The position numbers and the translations under genes are program-made. Shown piece after piece: positions 25,890-38,270 of a DNA stretch of 64,000 nt. Under the pieces are notes generated by a model, which did not search any database, was not told where the DNA came from, and saw nothing but the letters and a program-made list of their open reading frames with translations. Numbering within the stretch: position 1 is the stretch's first letter; the number at the start of each line of letters is the position of its first letter. Origin of the DNA: Apostichopus japonicus. Taxonomy: Eukaryota > Echinodermata > Holothuroidea > Aspidochirotida > Stichopodidae. The stretch covers positions 6,897,264 through 6,961,263 of the forward strand of contig NC_092583.1 in assembly GCF_037975245.1 (NCBI RefSeq). Reading direction: 5' to 3'.

Positions 25890-25927
25890 CATGCAAGTTT
25901 TTGTGTCACAGAAGATGTGAGTACAAG
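25890..25927 (+). CDS. Tensin-like protein, exon completing most of the C1 domain
   Basis: This 38-bp exon has a strong acceptor (TTTCCTTTCCTTTTCAG) and donor (AAG|GTAAGG). Its first two bases complete the alanine codon left open by the 24187-24301 exon, giving SCKACKFLCHRRCEYK across the junction. That supplies the remaining ligands Cys40, His45 and Cys48 in C1 order (C-x2-C-x4-H-x2-C). The exon ends in phase 0 after Lys51. The final C1 ligand, a cysteine expected about eight residues after Cys48, is not encoded here, so a further exon beginning four codons before a cysteine must follow. I did not find it before 64000. HRRCE resembles the HRKCEAK segment I recall from tensins. The microexon is the best proof that 24187-24301 is a spliced gene, since both phase and zinc-ligand register hold across the intron. 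Confidence 0.85.
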
Positions 25928-26637
25928 GTAAGGACAATTGTGCTCAATTTACATGTAACTTCCTCTCGTGTGCAACGAGCACACATTCTAAATGTTGGAT
26001 GAATCATAGTAGTGTGCGGTGTGTTTCTACCCCATTGCGTGATCCTGGGATAAACAGGAAATGGTTTTATATCTCATTAAATTTCGCAAAGGCAGAAAAG
26101 ACAAAGCTCTCAAGCCGTGAGTAACTTTAAGGACAAAAAAAAGTTGTTTAGAAATAACAGTTTAAAATTGATCATGATAATTTCAACTTCCCGACAGCAA
26201 TATTACGGAAGCCCAGATCTGCCTGTGAGGATATAAGGATGGTTTTTGGTATCGGACTGCATGCAAAGATCATCAAGCATCGTTATTATTATATAATTAT
26301 AATTATAATATACCCCCCCCCCGGCTGATATAAATTAATTAATTCATGGTTTCTTATCTCGCAAACCACACACAAACAAACTCACATGTTTATCATGATG
26401 ATTGTTATGATGCTAAGATTCGATGAGATTTTTGAAGAAATTGTGATTTGTTACTATGGCGACGTGGAGTGAGCAATATCTACATATAACTTCCAGTGAA
26501 GTTTGAATGTTTGAACAGTTCAGATACCACTGCTGTATGTTACAGAAATAGGGATTCTCCTTAATCCTGTACGAAATTTCAGCTTTGTAAAATTATAATA
26601 ATAATGATAAATTTATAAAGTGACGTTATCCAGAAAA

Positions 26638-26884
26638 CGTTATCTGCTCAAAAATGTATATTTAATTATATATCAGATGTACCCAAGAAGTAATGAAAAA
26701 AACACAAAACCCCCAGCAACTGTTGCTGTTAATTTTTTATTCTGTTGACATTGGAGCTCCATAGCTCGTTAAATGTTATCTGCTCAAAAATGTATATTTG
26801 TACTCAAGAAACAATGAAAAACACAAAACCCCCAGCAACTGTCGCTGTTAATTTTTTATTCCGTTGACATCGAGCTCCATAGCA
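26638..26884. repeat. Imperfect tandem duplication (~130 and ~110 bp)
   Basis: The first copy starts GTTATCTGCTCAAAAATGTA near 26639 and the second starts with the same words near 26775. Both contain ACACAAAACCCCCAGCAACT and end at GAGCTCCATAGC. The second copy lacks about 20 bp after TATATTT and differs at several other bases. Confidence 0.9.
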
Positions 26885-27513
26885 TTAATATTCCAGGGAT
26901 TTGGTGAATAAAATGTACATATTTAAAATGTTGAATGAAGTCGATTCTGTTGGACACGGATCTGATTAAACCATTGGTTACTCTTTAATTTACAGTTTAC
27001 TTAAAAGTGAAGTTTTTTGGAATGATGCTCAGATTGTGGATTGGCATGTTTTAATTGGAAATGTCATAAGGGCCTGTTGGTACTGGATGAGAGTGCAGCT
27101 GGGCTAACAGAAGGATCCCAAGTCATGATAAACATTCCAGGCTCTTGTGCAGTACTTAAAAATATCTTAGCTTTCATTTCCGGCATTTTTAAAATTACCA
27201 TAGAATGGGAAGGTGTGAAAACCTACAACCCTATTTAGGTGAACAAGTTTTGTTGTGAATATGTGAAGTAAAAGCAATATCCAGAATGACTTAAAGCTGC
27301 AAGAAACAGCTGCGACTTTGGACACAGCTATGCATTACCTGCATTCCCCACCCTCTCCCAGTTACATACAGTATTTGTTGTGCCAAGCAAGACAGAACTG
27401 GGCTGGTAAGATGGGCCAACTTAATAATAACCTTGCTACAGAGCTTGAAGTTACTACAGTACCTAATCAGACCACAACTTAAATGTCATATACATTCCAT
27501 TTCATTGTTTTGG

Positions 27514-27716
27514 ATGAGGGGAGGGAGAGTTGAGGTGAGGGGGAATTGATGGGAAGGGGAGGTTAAGGGGAGGGGAGTTAAGGGGAGGGGAAGTTAAGGG
27601 GAGTGGGAGTTAAGGGGAGGGGGAGTTAAGGGAATGGGGAGTTCAGGGGAATGGGATTTAAGGGGAGGGGGATTTAAGGAAAGGGGGAGTTAATGGGAGG
27701 GGGAGTTAATGGGAGA
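27514..27716. repeat. G-rich minisatellite (AGTTAAGGGGAGGGG)
   Basis: About a dozen irregular copies of a 14-17-bp unit of type AGTTAAGGGGAGGGG are present. GGGG runs separated by one to six bases give many possible G-quadruplex registers on the + strand. All frames are repeat-derived. Confidence 0.9.
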
Positions 27717-30700
27717 GCTAGGATGAAGAAAGACTGTCCAAAAGGGTGACTCCACTGTTGCCAATTTTAAAAGTTATGTCATGTTTTCTTTTCATTAGAT
27801 TTGCAGATATTTACTGTAGTTAATACCTTAACCTACCAATCATCCCCTACACACAACTACCTCTCCACACTTTAAAAGGATCACAGACATATTATAGTGA
27901 CAGAAAATTGTCTTGAGGGGCATTCATGGGGACCTATCATTAATTTGTGCAGTAATGGCAACATCATAATATTGTGTATATTGCTTTAAAGAGCAAATTC
28001 CTGGAGAGGTAAAATCAGTATGCTGCCATCACTTTCATTTCTGGAATTTGAAGAATGTTAAATAGATAGCTTTCTGAGTGGGAAATGAAACAGAAACCTG
28101 TGATGGGAACTAAAAACATTTTTGGAGAAACCCAGTAAACAACTTTGAACTTGTAAACTTACCTGGCTGCATTGTCTCTCTTCCACAAAATTAGGGTGAC
28201 AAAATTCTTTGATAAAACTAAAAAGGTTACTAAAATGGTGGTAAGAATCTTCAGGCATATTTCACTGCTCTTGTTTGAGCTAAATCAGGAGAAACCTGGA
28301 GAAGTTGTTGATAAAGGAGCAATTTGTGTTGAATTTGAATTTCATTGTGGATGATGGGGGGGGGGGGGGCAAGGGAGGGAAAAAGGAGAGGGATGCCTTA
28401 TCACAGTAACAATAATTTAGCCATGGAATACTGTACAAATATTTTTTGTTACTATTATTATCTGTCAATTTGATTGTGGATTGCCATAATGCAGTGCGGA
28501 GGTAGGGAGGGGGATGGGGCTTGGAAACGTATCTTTTAGAATCCCATTGGGCTCCAGATTAAAGTAGTTGATTTTGTAATCTAAAACCCCTACCCATTGC
28601 CATTAAACAGAATCCAACTTTTGAAGAATTTAACTTCATTGTAAGATGCTAGGAAAATGCTAGGAAAATGATGAAAGTCTGATGTTTTTTTTCTTTTATG
28701 TGACCACTTTAGTAATGAAAACATTTGCCAATATTTCGTAAGTGGTCTTTGTTAATAAGTTATGTCCATCACTTACATATGTGACACAGAAATTAAGCTC
28801 TGCATGTTTCACACATTGTAGAGGGTTCTTCAGGCTTTTTCTTAAGTAGGGTAAATATGCATATAGTTGCTTTCACTCAAAAATTCTCCCTTTGTTTCTG
28901 AATATCATCTCTACAAATGTGCTTTAAAATTTGAAAACGGAATTGTTTAAATGTCTTGCTTGATGTATGTATTAGTGAACTTTGAGGTGCCGGTGCTAAT
29001 CTGACATTTGGTCGGGTTATGTCAAAGGCCTCCCACACGCTGTGCGCATCCCTGGAATGTGGAGTAATGTGATCGTCCGTACTTAAATGTTGTAATCATG
29101 CCCTGATACATTCACTCCCGATGGAATCTGATGAGCCCATGAGAAAGAGTTAAGTTGATGTGGTCTTTGCTCTTTTTACTATCTTATATTGAAGCAAGAA
29201 CAGGAGTTGGGGGGTGATGATAAGTTATTTGTGACAAAATCTGGAATCAAAGATGATTTTTTACCAGTTTAACCAATGACAGATGGTTATAAATGGATAC
29301 CTGTGATATGACATTACATGATTGTTACTTGTCATACACGGTACAACCAATGTGACGCACTTCTTGGAGACTTATGGAGTGAAGTGCATGCTTTTATCTG
29401 AATGACAGTAAAAGGAGCAGGGGAGAGGGTGGGAGTGGGGGTGGGGGGGACTGAGGAAACGTGTTAAAGATGGCGCATGGAGGATCAGGCAGCAAACTAG
29501 ATATGACAAAATCATTTATATTTAAAACAATTGTGTTCGATTGGAAGGGAAAGTGGAGACAACACATACAATTGTTTATTGATAGTTTTCAGAAGGATAT
29601 CTTGGAGGTCCTCAGCTGACAAATTATTCCCAGACAATTCTGGATTTTGTTTTTTATAGAGAATTTGTTTCTGTGAGGTAAACATTGTATAAATGGGAGT
29701 ACAGGCTTGTTTTGATGCATATTTCAGTATGTTACTGATGCTTAATCTTAAGATATGAGGCTAATTTACACCCTCCCCTTCCTCCTCCCCTCCCCAATCT
29801 CTAACTCGTCTCCTCCACCCATCATATCAATTGCCTTCCTTCATCTGCAGCGGCTTAGTTATTCTAGGAGGATGTCATATATGGCCCAAGTTCCTTGTCC
29901 TTGGTCAGACTAACAAAGTAGCAAATATAGTACTTTTGACATATCATGGAATAACTGAACTGTTGAATATTGTGCAGCAGCTTCGAAGACTCTGAATTTA
30001 GTCTCTTCTGAAATACTATGGTTTCTGTGTAGAAAAACTGCTATACATATTTACACTGGTATGGCATCTTGACCATATAGCATAGCATTTTGCATTATTC
30101 TCAGAAACTTACTGTATAGCTCCATGCTGCCCTGCCTGTCTGTCACTGTTCCATGACCTGTCCTTATACCTCCCATGACATCTGTACCAGTAAAATGGTC
30201 ATGCATCTTCACCAAATGATTCAAAGCTATTTTTCAACAGAAATGTGTTAATATTCTTGATTAGTGCACTGAATATATATCTAAATCTACACATATTCTC
30301 TTAATTTTGCACCAGAATAACAACATTATTGTTGGCCAGGGGAAGTATTTGGAGCCCCAGGACTCTGCATTAACAGAGTACCTTGCACAGTTTAATGTAA
30401 TTTGTTGCTATGGTAATGACATACAATCTTATAAATTACATTATGATAGCTCATTATTCTACTTGAATCTGGCTCTGTGAAAAGAATGAGTAACTTTTTA
30501 GTAGTGGGAAGAAATAATCTTGTCTGTTACATAGATACTCAGGTGGCCCATTTTCAGGGTTGTTGGTTCTTCTTGCTAGCTTTTGAGTAAATTTCAACAG
30601 CCAGGGAAAATGATTACGGTGGGTGAGACTGGAATGCAACTTTTGGCTTATAACCTTTGAAGGTCTGGCCTTTGACAAGAAATAGAAAATTCACATCACA

Positions 30701-32071
30701 ATGAGGGGAGGGTTAATGGGTCAGTTTACCAGTTCCCAAGGCCCAAGGCCATTCAAAATAACAAATAGAAATGTACAGGTTAAAGAAGATTGAACCTTGG
30801 ATAGATCTAAATTATCTTAAAAACATTGTGTGAGAGCCTAAAGGAAGATTTAGAACCTTAATTATTCTGGACTATATGGCCTCAGACTAATATGCCAGCA
30901 AGCCTGCACTACAGTAGAATACAAAATTGTCTAGAAGTATCACATAAAGTTATAGTCAAAGTTGTGTGTAACGTTTATCAAAAGCATGTATTTAAAAAGT
31001 AACCTGTAAATTTAGATTACTTCTGACTTTATCATTGTCTCCCCCCTCAATCATTTAGGCAATAACTGCTAACTTGACTGCATATTTTAGAACGATACTT
31101 TACATTTTATACATGTTCTTCAGTGAGAACTGACCGTCTCCCATTCTAACACATGAGAGACTCTCCTTTTAATAGATATAGTTTTAATTCCCCGCCCCCT
31201 TCCCTGTAAGTTCATTGTTTGAAAAATCCATACCAATGATACCATGCATGTAGGTCGTCAGTATTGAGTGCTCTGTGACTTATAATGTGTTTGCCAACAG
31301 AACAGAATCTCTTCAATTTGGCAGATAGGGTTACATAACAAAATTGAAACAATCAGCAACACAAATGGTTTGGGAAGTTTCACTTTGTCACTGTTGTTAA
31401 ATATGATTCAAGTAGGCTCAGTATTACTCATGATCAAACATGTAAACATTGTGAATGACACTCTTCATGAATACTGAATATATGTTGTCAACAGTGAGGT
31501 ATGTACATTGTCATTAAATGGGACTTCCTGTTACTTTTCAGAAGTTATGCAGCATACTGCTGAATTAAATCGCCATACACTGCTACAAAGTCCAGTTATT
31601 CTGCAGCTTAATATCATGCAATTTCATCCACCAGTGAATAAGTTTCTTTTTAAACATACAGTAAACGTATAGTAAACATATAGTAACAAAACTTGAAATT
31701 TCCAAATTTTTCATTAATGGGCAGTTTGATTATAACATAATGTAAAAACAATGTCTGGGGTGATCAGTTTTTGTTAAGGATCAAAATATTAATTAATTGA
31801 CTTACTAATTAACAACCATACGATGGGAAACATTTAGAAGGATTTGTTAATGTGAAAATAACACTCAGTGGATATGGTAGTACTGGGAAATCATCATACA
31901 ATTACAAACAGCTGATTTAATATGTTAATAACATATTGTTGCTACTTTGTTTTGGATAACTTCCAAATTCTTATATAATCGCAAACATCTGTTCGAGTTG
32001 AAGTTAGCTACCATAATCTCCTCTTGAATAGGTGAGGTTTCCAAACAGTTAAGTTACATAGTTGTGTATAC

Positions 32072-32167
32072 TGGTGGTGTGGCCGAGTGGATAAAGTCTG
32101 TGGCATTTGAAGCAATGAGGCTTACCAATGGGGAGGTTCCGGTTTCGAATCATACTATGGTGGGTTT
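32072..32167 (+). repeat. tRNA-Ser/Leu-like SINE head
   Basis: GTGGCCGAGTGGATAAAG is a perfect A box with the extended D arm typical of serine and leucine tRNAs. The spacing to GGTTTCGAATCA, a B box with one extra T, is long enough for a variable arm. A T5 run follows at 32164-32168. Acceptor pairing is poor and the B box is damaged, so this is a SINE head or tRNA pseudogene rather than an active gene. Confidence 0.6.
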
Positions 32168-33935
32168 TTCATCCAAGAGCAATCTGAAATTGCTTTCTAA
32201 ATTGAAAAGATTCCAAATTTGAGTAATAAAATGTTGAATTGGAAGCCACTCAATGTATAAGTTGTAATCCATATGCCCTTGCGGGTTTTCTCCCACATTT
32301 GCTTAAGCGTTGTAAAAATAACTGCTGATTATTTTGCCCAATTATAAACATGTTGAAGGCCAACATAGCTAATCTCTGTCGGGTTGCCAAGATAACAATT
32401 AGTTTCATGCATTATGTAACTTTACCAGTGTATTGCTTAAATTCTTTTGCCAAATGTAAACGTACGTGCGTCAGCTAGGACAATCTCAACGAAAGTGAAA
32501 TGAAAGTCAATATGAACAGGAAGTGACTGCATGTGGTATGACATGATTTAGAGTCATCTTGTTATTTTTAGGAATATCAATGAACTTGCTGTTTGGGATT
32601 CATTTCTTATTTTTGAACTCATTGTTTATCCTCTGTTATAAATTTCCTGACTTCCGTGAATTCCGTGCCGGAATGGAAGTACATTTGAGTGACTATTTCT
32701 AATGACGTCATACAGTCGCCTACAAAAACTTCCGATAATAAATGATCAAATGCTGGCACATGCTATTGTGAACAATACAATTTATGAATATCATCTAAAT
32801 GAAACAGCGTGGATATGCCGGCCTGGTTCAAGGTGAAAGTCAAACCTTACAAACTCTGTAAAGGTCAGGTCTCAATGAAGATGTGAAACTTATGCTGATT
32901 TGGCTTAACCATATGTAGTAGAAACCACCTTGTTGTCAGGTGGAGGTCAAAGGTCAGCCTAGGTACATGCAGTGTGAACTTCAGCCAGGGTTAGCTTGCA
33001 AAACACTCTTGTGCTGCGTAATGTAATATATTGAAAGGCAAGTAAATGCTGGAAGTGGTTTCCTGTAATTGTGTTTTTTTTGTTTTGTTTTTTGAGGATA
33101 TCCTGCCTGCATATGACAAACTTTTCACTTTGATCATTACTCACGTAACTCACTGGTATAAAAATGGTTCACATTAAAGTCAGCATTTCAGACATTGCAG
33201 GGAAATTATAGAGAAATATTCCATCCTGGAGAGGAACACTGACTTTCTACAATCTACACAGTTTATACTTTATTCAGCAGGTGACTTGTTACTTGTTAAT
33301 TGTCATATTTGGCGATCCTAAGTATCATTTCTTGATTTCTTTAGTAGATCTTATCACTGTAAGAACCAAGTACATAACTATCATGCATTGTTTTGATGGC
33401 AGATATGGAGATAATAAATTAAAAGTAGGCTCAGCAGGTATGCATGCTTAATTGTAAACTTTGAATTACAAAAAAAGAAAGGAGAAAAAAGGAATTCCAT
33501 CTGCAGATTTGAATTATTTATCCGTTTTCAGTGGTAACTTAAGTATCAGCCATATCTATATGTTTTTTTAATCGTAGGAATAATTAGACGGTTAGTATGG
33601 GAATGTTAAGGACATGTGAGCTTAGATGTAATATTTGTGTAAGGTGTTTTCTCCACCCTTTCCTTGTTGCAAGTTAAATTTTGTGTTGTAGTTTCTATAT
33701 TATTCGATGAGTTGATATTTATTACCATGGGAAATACTCAAAAATCGCATTTTATAGTATTTTCTTTCTTGCAAGTGTTATATAAATTCTACAACCACCA
33801 GCAACTTTGTCAAAATCACTCCTGAAAGTCATCCGTTACCTAATTGTTTGCCTATATTCACCAGTTCAAATGCTTTTTATCACCAACCATCTGTAACTGA
33901 CCAATGATGCTTTTGACCAACATATGTACTAAACA

Positions 33936-34860
33936 GTGATGATTTTGGCTATATTGGTGATGATTTTGGCTATATTAATGATGATATTGTCTATATTAGT
34001 GAAGATTTTGGTTATGTTAGTGATGATTGTGGCTATATTAGGGATGATTGTGGCAATTTTAGTGATGGTTTTGGCTATATTGGTGATGATTTTGGCTATA
34101 TTGGTGATGATTTTGGCTATATTGGTGATGATTTTGGCTATGTTAATGATGATTTTCTCTATATTAGTGAAGATTTTGGCTATATTAGTGATGATTTATT
34201 CTATATTAGTGATGATTGTGGCAATTTTAGTGATGATTACATATGGCTATATTAATGATGATTTTGGCTATATTTGTGATGATTGTGGCTATATGGCTAT
34301 ATTAGTGGTGATTTTTGCTATATTGGTGATGATTTTGGCTATTTTAGTGATGATTGTGGCTATATTAGTGATGATTGATGCTATTTAAGTGATGATTTTG
34401 GCTATATTGGTGATGATTTTGTCTATATTAGTGAAGATTTTGGCTATATTAGTGATGATTGTGTCTATATTAGTGATGATTATGGCAATTTTAGTGATGA
34501 TTACATATGGCTATATTAATGATGATTTTGGCTATATTTGTGAGGATTGTGGCTATATGGCTATATTAGTGGTGATTTTTGCTATATTGGTGATGATTTT
34601 GGCTATACAAATAATGATTTAGGCTATATTAGTGAAGATTTTGGCTATTTTAGTGATGATTGTGGCTATATTAGTGATTTTGGCTATTTTAGTCATGATT
34701 GTGGCTATATAGTTGGTGATTGTGGCTTCATTAATGATGATTTTGGCTAAATTCATGATGATTTTGCCTATATTAGTGATGATTTAGGCTATATTAGTGA
34801 TGATTTAGGCTATATTAGTGATGATTTTGGCTATATTGGTGATGATTTTGGCTATAATAG
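33936..34860. repeat. 21-bp tandem array, ~44 copies
   Basis: The unit is GTGATGATTTTGGCTATATTA with variants (GGTGATG, TGATTGTGG, GTCTATA). Because 21 is a multiple of three, frames stay open for long stretches and translate as seven-residue repeats such as MILAILV or DDFGYIS. A block containing GATGATTACATATGGCTATA and a phase-shifting GGCTATATGGCTATATT recurs about 264 bp apart (34232 and 34496), showing a larger internal duplication. I call this non-coding minisatellite DNA: no start context or splice sites fit, and substitutions are spread evenly. Confidence 0.95.
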
Positions 34861-35698
34861 TACTAAAATATTCTATAATCCATTATATAGCACATCCTTA
34901 CAACTATAAATGTCTGTTTCTGTTCAGGTAGTTACCTATAGTGTTACCTAATAGTATTATAATTTATAATGAGTATGCACATGACTATAAATATACCATA
35001 CACCCATTTACTACTGTACTGATCAATATAGTCATAGTCCTTGTTGTGAATATAATGACCCTAAGTGCACAAAACACACATTGTAGTATTGTTAAGCTGG
35101 TGATGGTTCCTCACCTATTGTTGGCATTCCTTGGTGTCTGCAGTTTTATCTGCATCTATTGATAATAGCCTGGGACAGCTAGCTGCTAGTACATTGTTGA
35201 CAGTTCTTGACAGTGTCTTGCATGCATGCATGATTCAGGGAAGGAGATAACATTGTGGATTTTACCTTTAAAAGACAACTGTGTACTAGTTATATTACCC
35301 TGGTGCTTTATCTTGTCATAACTCCTATTAGTTATGAACCTTTACTGGTGGAGTATGTGCTGATTATATATAACCTACAGTACTTACCAACTTCATGACG
35401 CACATATTAACAATTGGGATTGATTTTGTATAGTTTACCTTGCAGAAGATCTCAAGCAAGGTAGGTTAATATTATGCAATCATATTGGACTATATGTCAA
35501 GTAACTTGGGTGGGTACATTTACTGTATGTATCGGTAACAGTTGTTATCTGTTTTGTTCATCTCTCATCACTTGTCACAGAACACTGAATAACCTTCATC
35601 TTTGTCTTTTTGTCTCAGAAGTTGTACATTTGGATAATATTTTAATCAAGAAGCTTATGAAACATTACTTTGTTAAAACTTGTAATTGTAGCCCTTTT

Positions 35699-35792
35699 TT
35701 TGGGGGGGGGGGTGTGGAGGAGGTGGAGGGTTTTTGGGATGGAGGGGGGGTAGGGTGTTTGGGGGAGGGGAAGGGGAAGGGTGTTTGGGGCA
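35699..35792. repeat. G-rich low-complexity tract
   Basis: A G10 run is followed by GGAGG, GGGTTTTTGGG and GGGGAAGGGGAAGGG. It has G-quadruplex potential. The overlapping forward frame is Gly-rich only because of this tract. Confidence 0.8.
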
Positions 35793-38270
35793 GTGGAAGT
35801 TTAATACAAGCATTACTTTAGCATTGAAGGTCAATAGTGTTGATCCCAATATGTATGCATGCTAAAAATTGCTAGAAGTATTACAAAGCACTTTTCTATT
35901 GGTTCTGAATGTATCCAAATTTTTCCTGGACGTTAAAAGGTGTTAAATGAGACATTTAAAAGTCACAGTGAGGAAGAAATACATCTGGGTAAGAGGGAGG
36001 TGTTGCAGTATAATTTCACATTGAATTGGAACGTGATGCCCTTTGCTCTCTAGAATATTTCAGTGTCTATACCTATGATCTAAAGATATCAAAGTTTGCT
36101 GCCATTATGTCTAAACAAAAACAAAAAAGGGATCATTAGACTTTAATTTACAGGGAGACTTTAATTGCATTATATTTCCTTAATTTCTTTTACTGAGTAA
36201 CACAGTACCCTATCCTTTAGCTTCAGGGTACAGTAGATAAATGTAGCCATGTAATTGAACTATAAGGTAAGTTAATAGTGATGTCATACCCTGTTATGTC
36301 AATGTATTGAGATATATGTAACAGCTTTGGCCATAAAGTATTTCAACATCCTGGGAGTCTCTATCACGTAGTACATTGTGTTATTTATTTGCTTGGGGTA
36401 CAGGTTCATGACAGCAGTAGATTCAATGTGAGGATCATGTTACACTGTATAGCCCCATCTAGTTAAAATTCAAGTCTTAACAGTATAAATGATAGATTGA
36501 AATATATTGTAGTGTTGTAAACTACCAGTCTGGGCATTCGTTGGTCTCAGCTGAGACTGATGGTAGGTAATTTATACTACTGTTGTTATTTTTGAAACAA
36601 AGAGTTTATAAAGGGCAGTGACTTTTTTCTGAGCACTTGTCTGAGGAATTTGGAAGGTTGGGATTCTATACATTGGTAAGTATATATACTTATTCGTAGC
36701 TTTGCATGCATGATCAGTCTGATAGCCAAAGAACGGTGATGTAAGAATGCAACAATTCATCAGCAGCTTTGGATGAGCTAACCGTCTTCTATCGTATTTG
36801 ATTTGTTGTTACCAAATGGGGCCATCTTGCTTGTCAAACGTTTAACATCAAGCTAAATCCTTTATACAATTCAGCGATAGAGGAATGTCGTTTAGCATAG
36901 AATTGTTTCAGCTGTAGGCTCGTACTATTTCAGAAGATGAAGATGTAAGGTACTTTTAAAGAAATAATTTTACGTTGAAATAATGGAGAGAAGTATAAAT
37001 AAATAGCTTCATTCTAGCAGTTGCACTAGGAGTGGTCTTGAAATGGTTTGTCATGAAGCAAACTAAGTTTAAGTATTTTTTGACCTAGTGATAATTTCTT
37101 TTTGCTGTATTATAGATTTCTCTTTCGTTGTGGTCTTCATGTGAGCTTGCAGATTGGGAAAGCTTTAAGGCCAAAAAAAAAAAAAACAAGTGGGAAAAGA
37201 ATTAAACCTTATAAAGACATAAGTATTGAATTTTTCTGTGCATTAAGGCTGTTTGTGTCAGTCAACTGAGCTGTTTGTGTATGTCAGCCTGTAGGGGTAT
37301 TTGTGTGTGTGTGTGGGGGGGGGGGGTGTCTGAAAATTACAGAGATATTATGAACACTAGGCAATACAATTTAATCTTTAGTGTCTCCCTAATCTGACAG
37401 CATGCTTGGTCATTGTTTACTTGGAGGGAGAGGGGGAAGGGGGTGGGGGTGGGGGTATACGAATAGAGATACTCAGATCGAATGACTGGTTAAAAAGGCT
37501 AGAGCCGTTCCTTAGCTTCCTTTTCACAAGAATCTATCTGTGAACCGAGTGAGGCTAAGCATGCAGATAAAACCACTTTATTGTGAAGCAATACATGTGT
37601 GAACAAAAACTTGCGCTGACAAGAAAATAAGGCTGTTTTAACAGATACAACCCTATAATTATACAGAAGGAGAATTATAGGTAGAGGGGGATGTACTGAC
37701 CTTAATTAACCAATCCCAACTTACTTATCTGTTGGTAAAGTCCCTTGGAAGTTTCCCAAACCTTTTCTTCCACTGCACCCTTCATCTCCCCCCTTGCTGC
37801 ATGACACTACAAACCTGGTTTAATATAAATTAGAGTCCTTATTGTAATTCCAGGAATAAACAATGGTATATTTCTACAGGGATTTGAAGACAATATTTCT
37901 TATATATCAGTGATATGTTAGGATAATTCTTGGGTCATGAACATACTTCAATGACATAGACACTTAACCAAGAATTTTTTTGCCTAAAAATCAAACGTGT
38001 CCTTGGAAGAAAAATCAACTGAAATCAATGACGTTATGGTTATGTTACATGAGCATGCACCAACCCCTTTTTAAGTTGAATATTCTGAGGTATTATTACG
38101 TTGTCATGGCACCTGAGAAATGTCAAGGAAAAAAAAAAACAATCCGTTACAAAATGCTCAATATGATACTTCAGCAAAAACAGGTTGTTTACAGTCATAT
38201 ATTTGTAGCGATTTGCAAGATTTTTGTAAGTCTCTGTCTCACTCTGCCCTTCATCCTTGAAGGTCCTTTT

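Noticed and set aside
33936-34750. Hydrophobic heptad-repeat protein
   Set aside because: All three forward frames are largely open because the unit is 21 bp, so openness is not evidence of coding.
36180-36266. Possible exon ending at AAG|GTAAGT near 36264
   Set aside because: Between the nearest acceptor (CTTCAG) and the donor every frame contains a stop, including CTATAA just before the donor.
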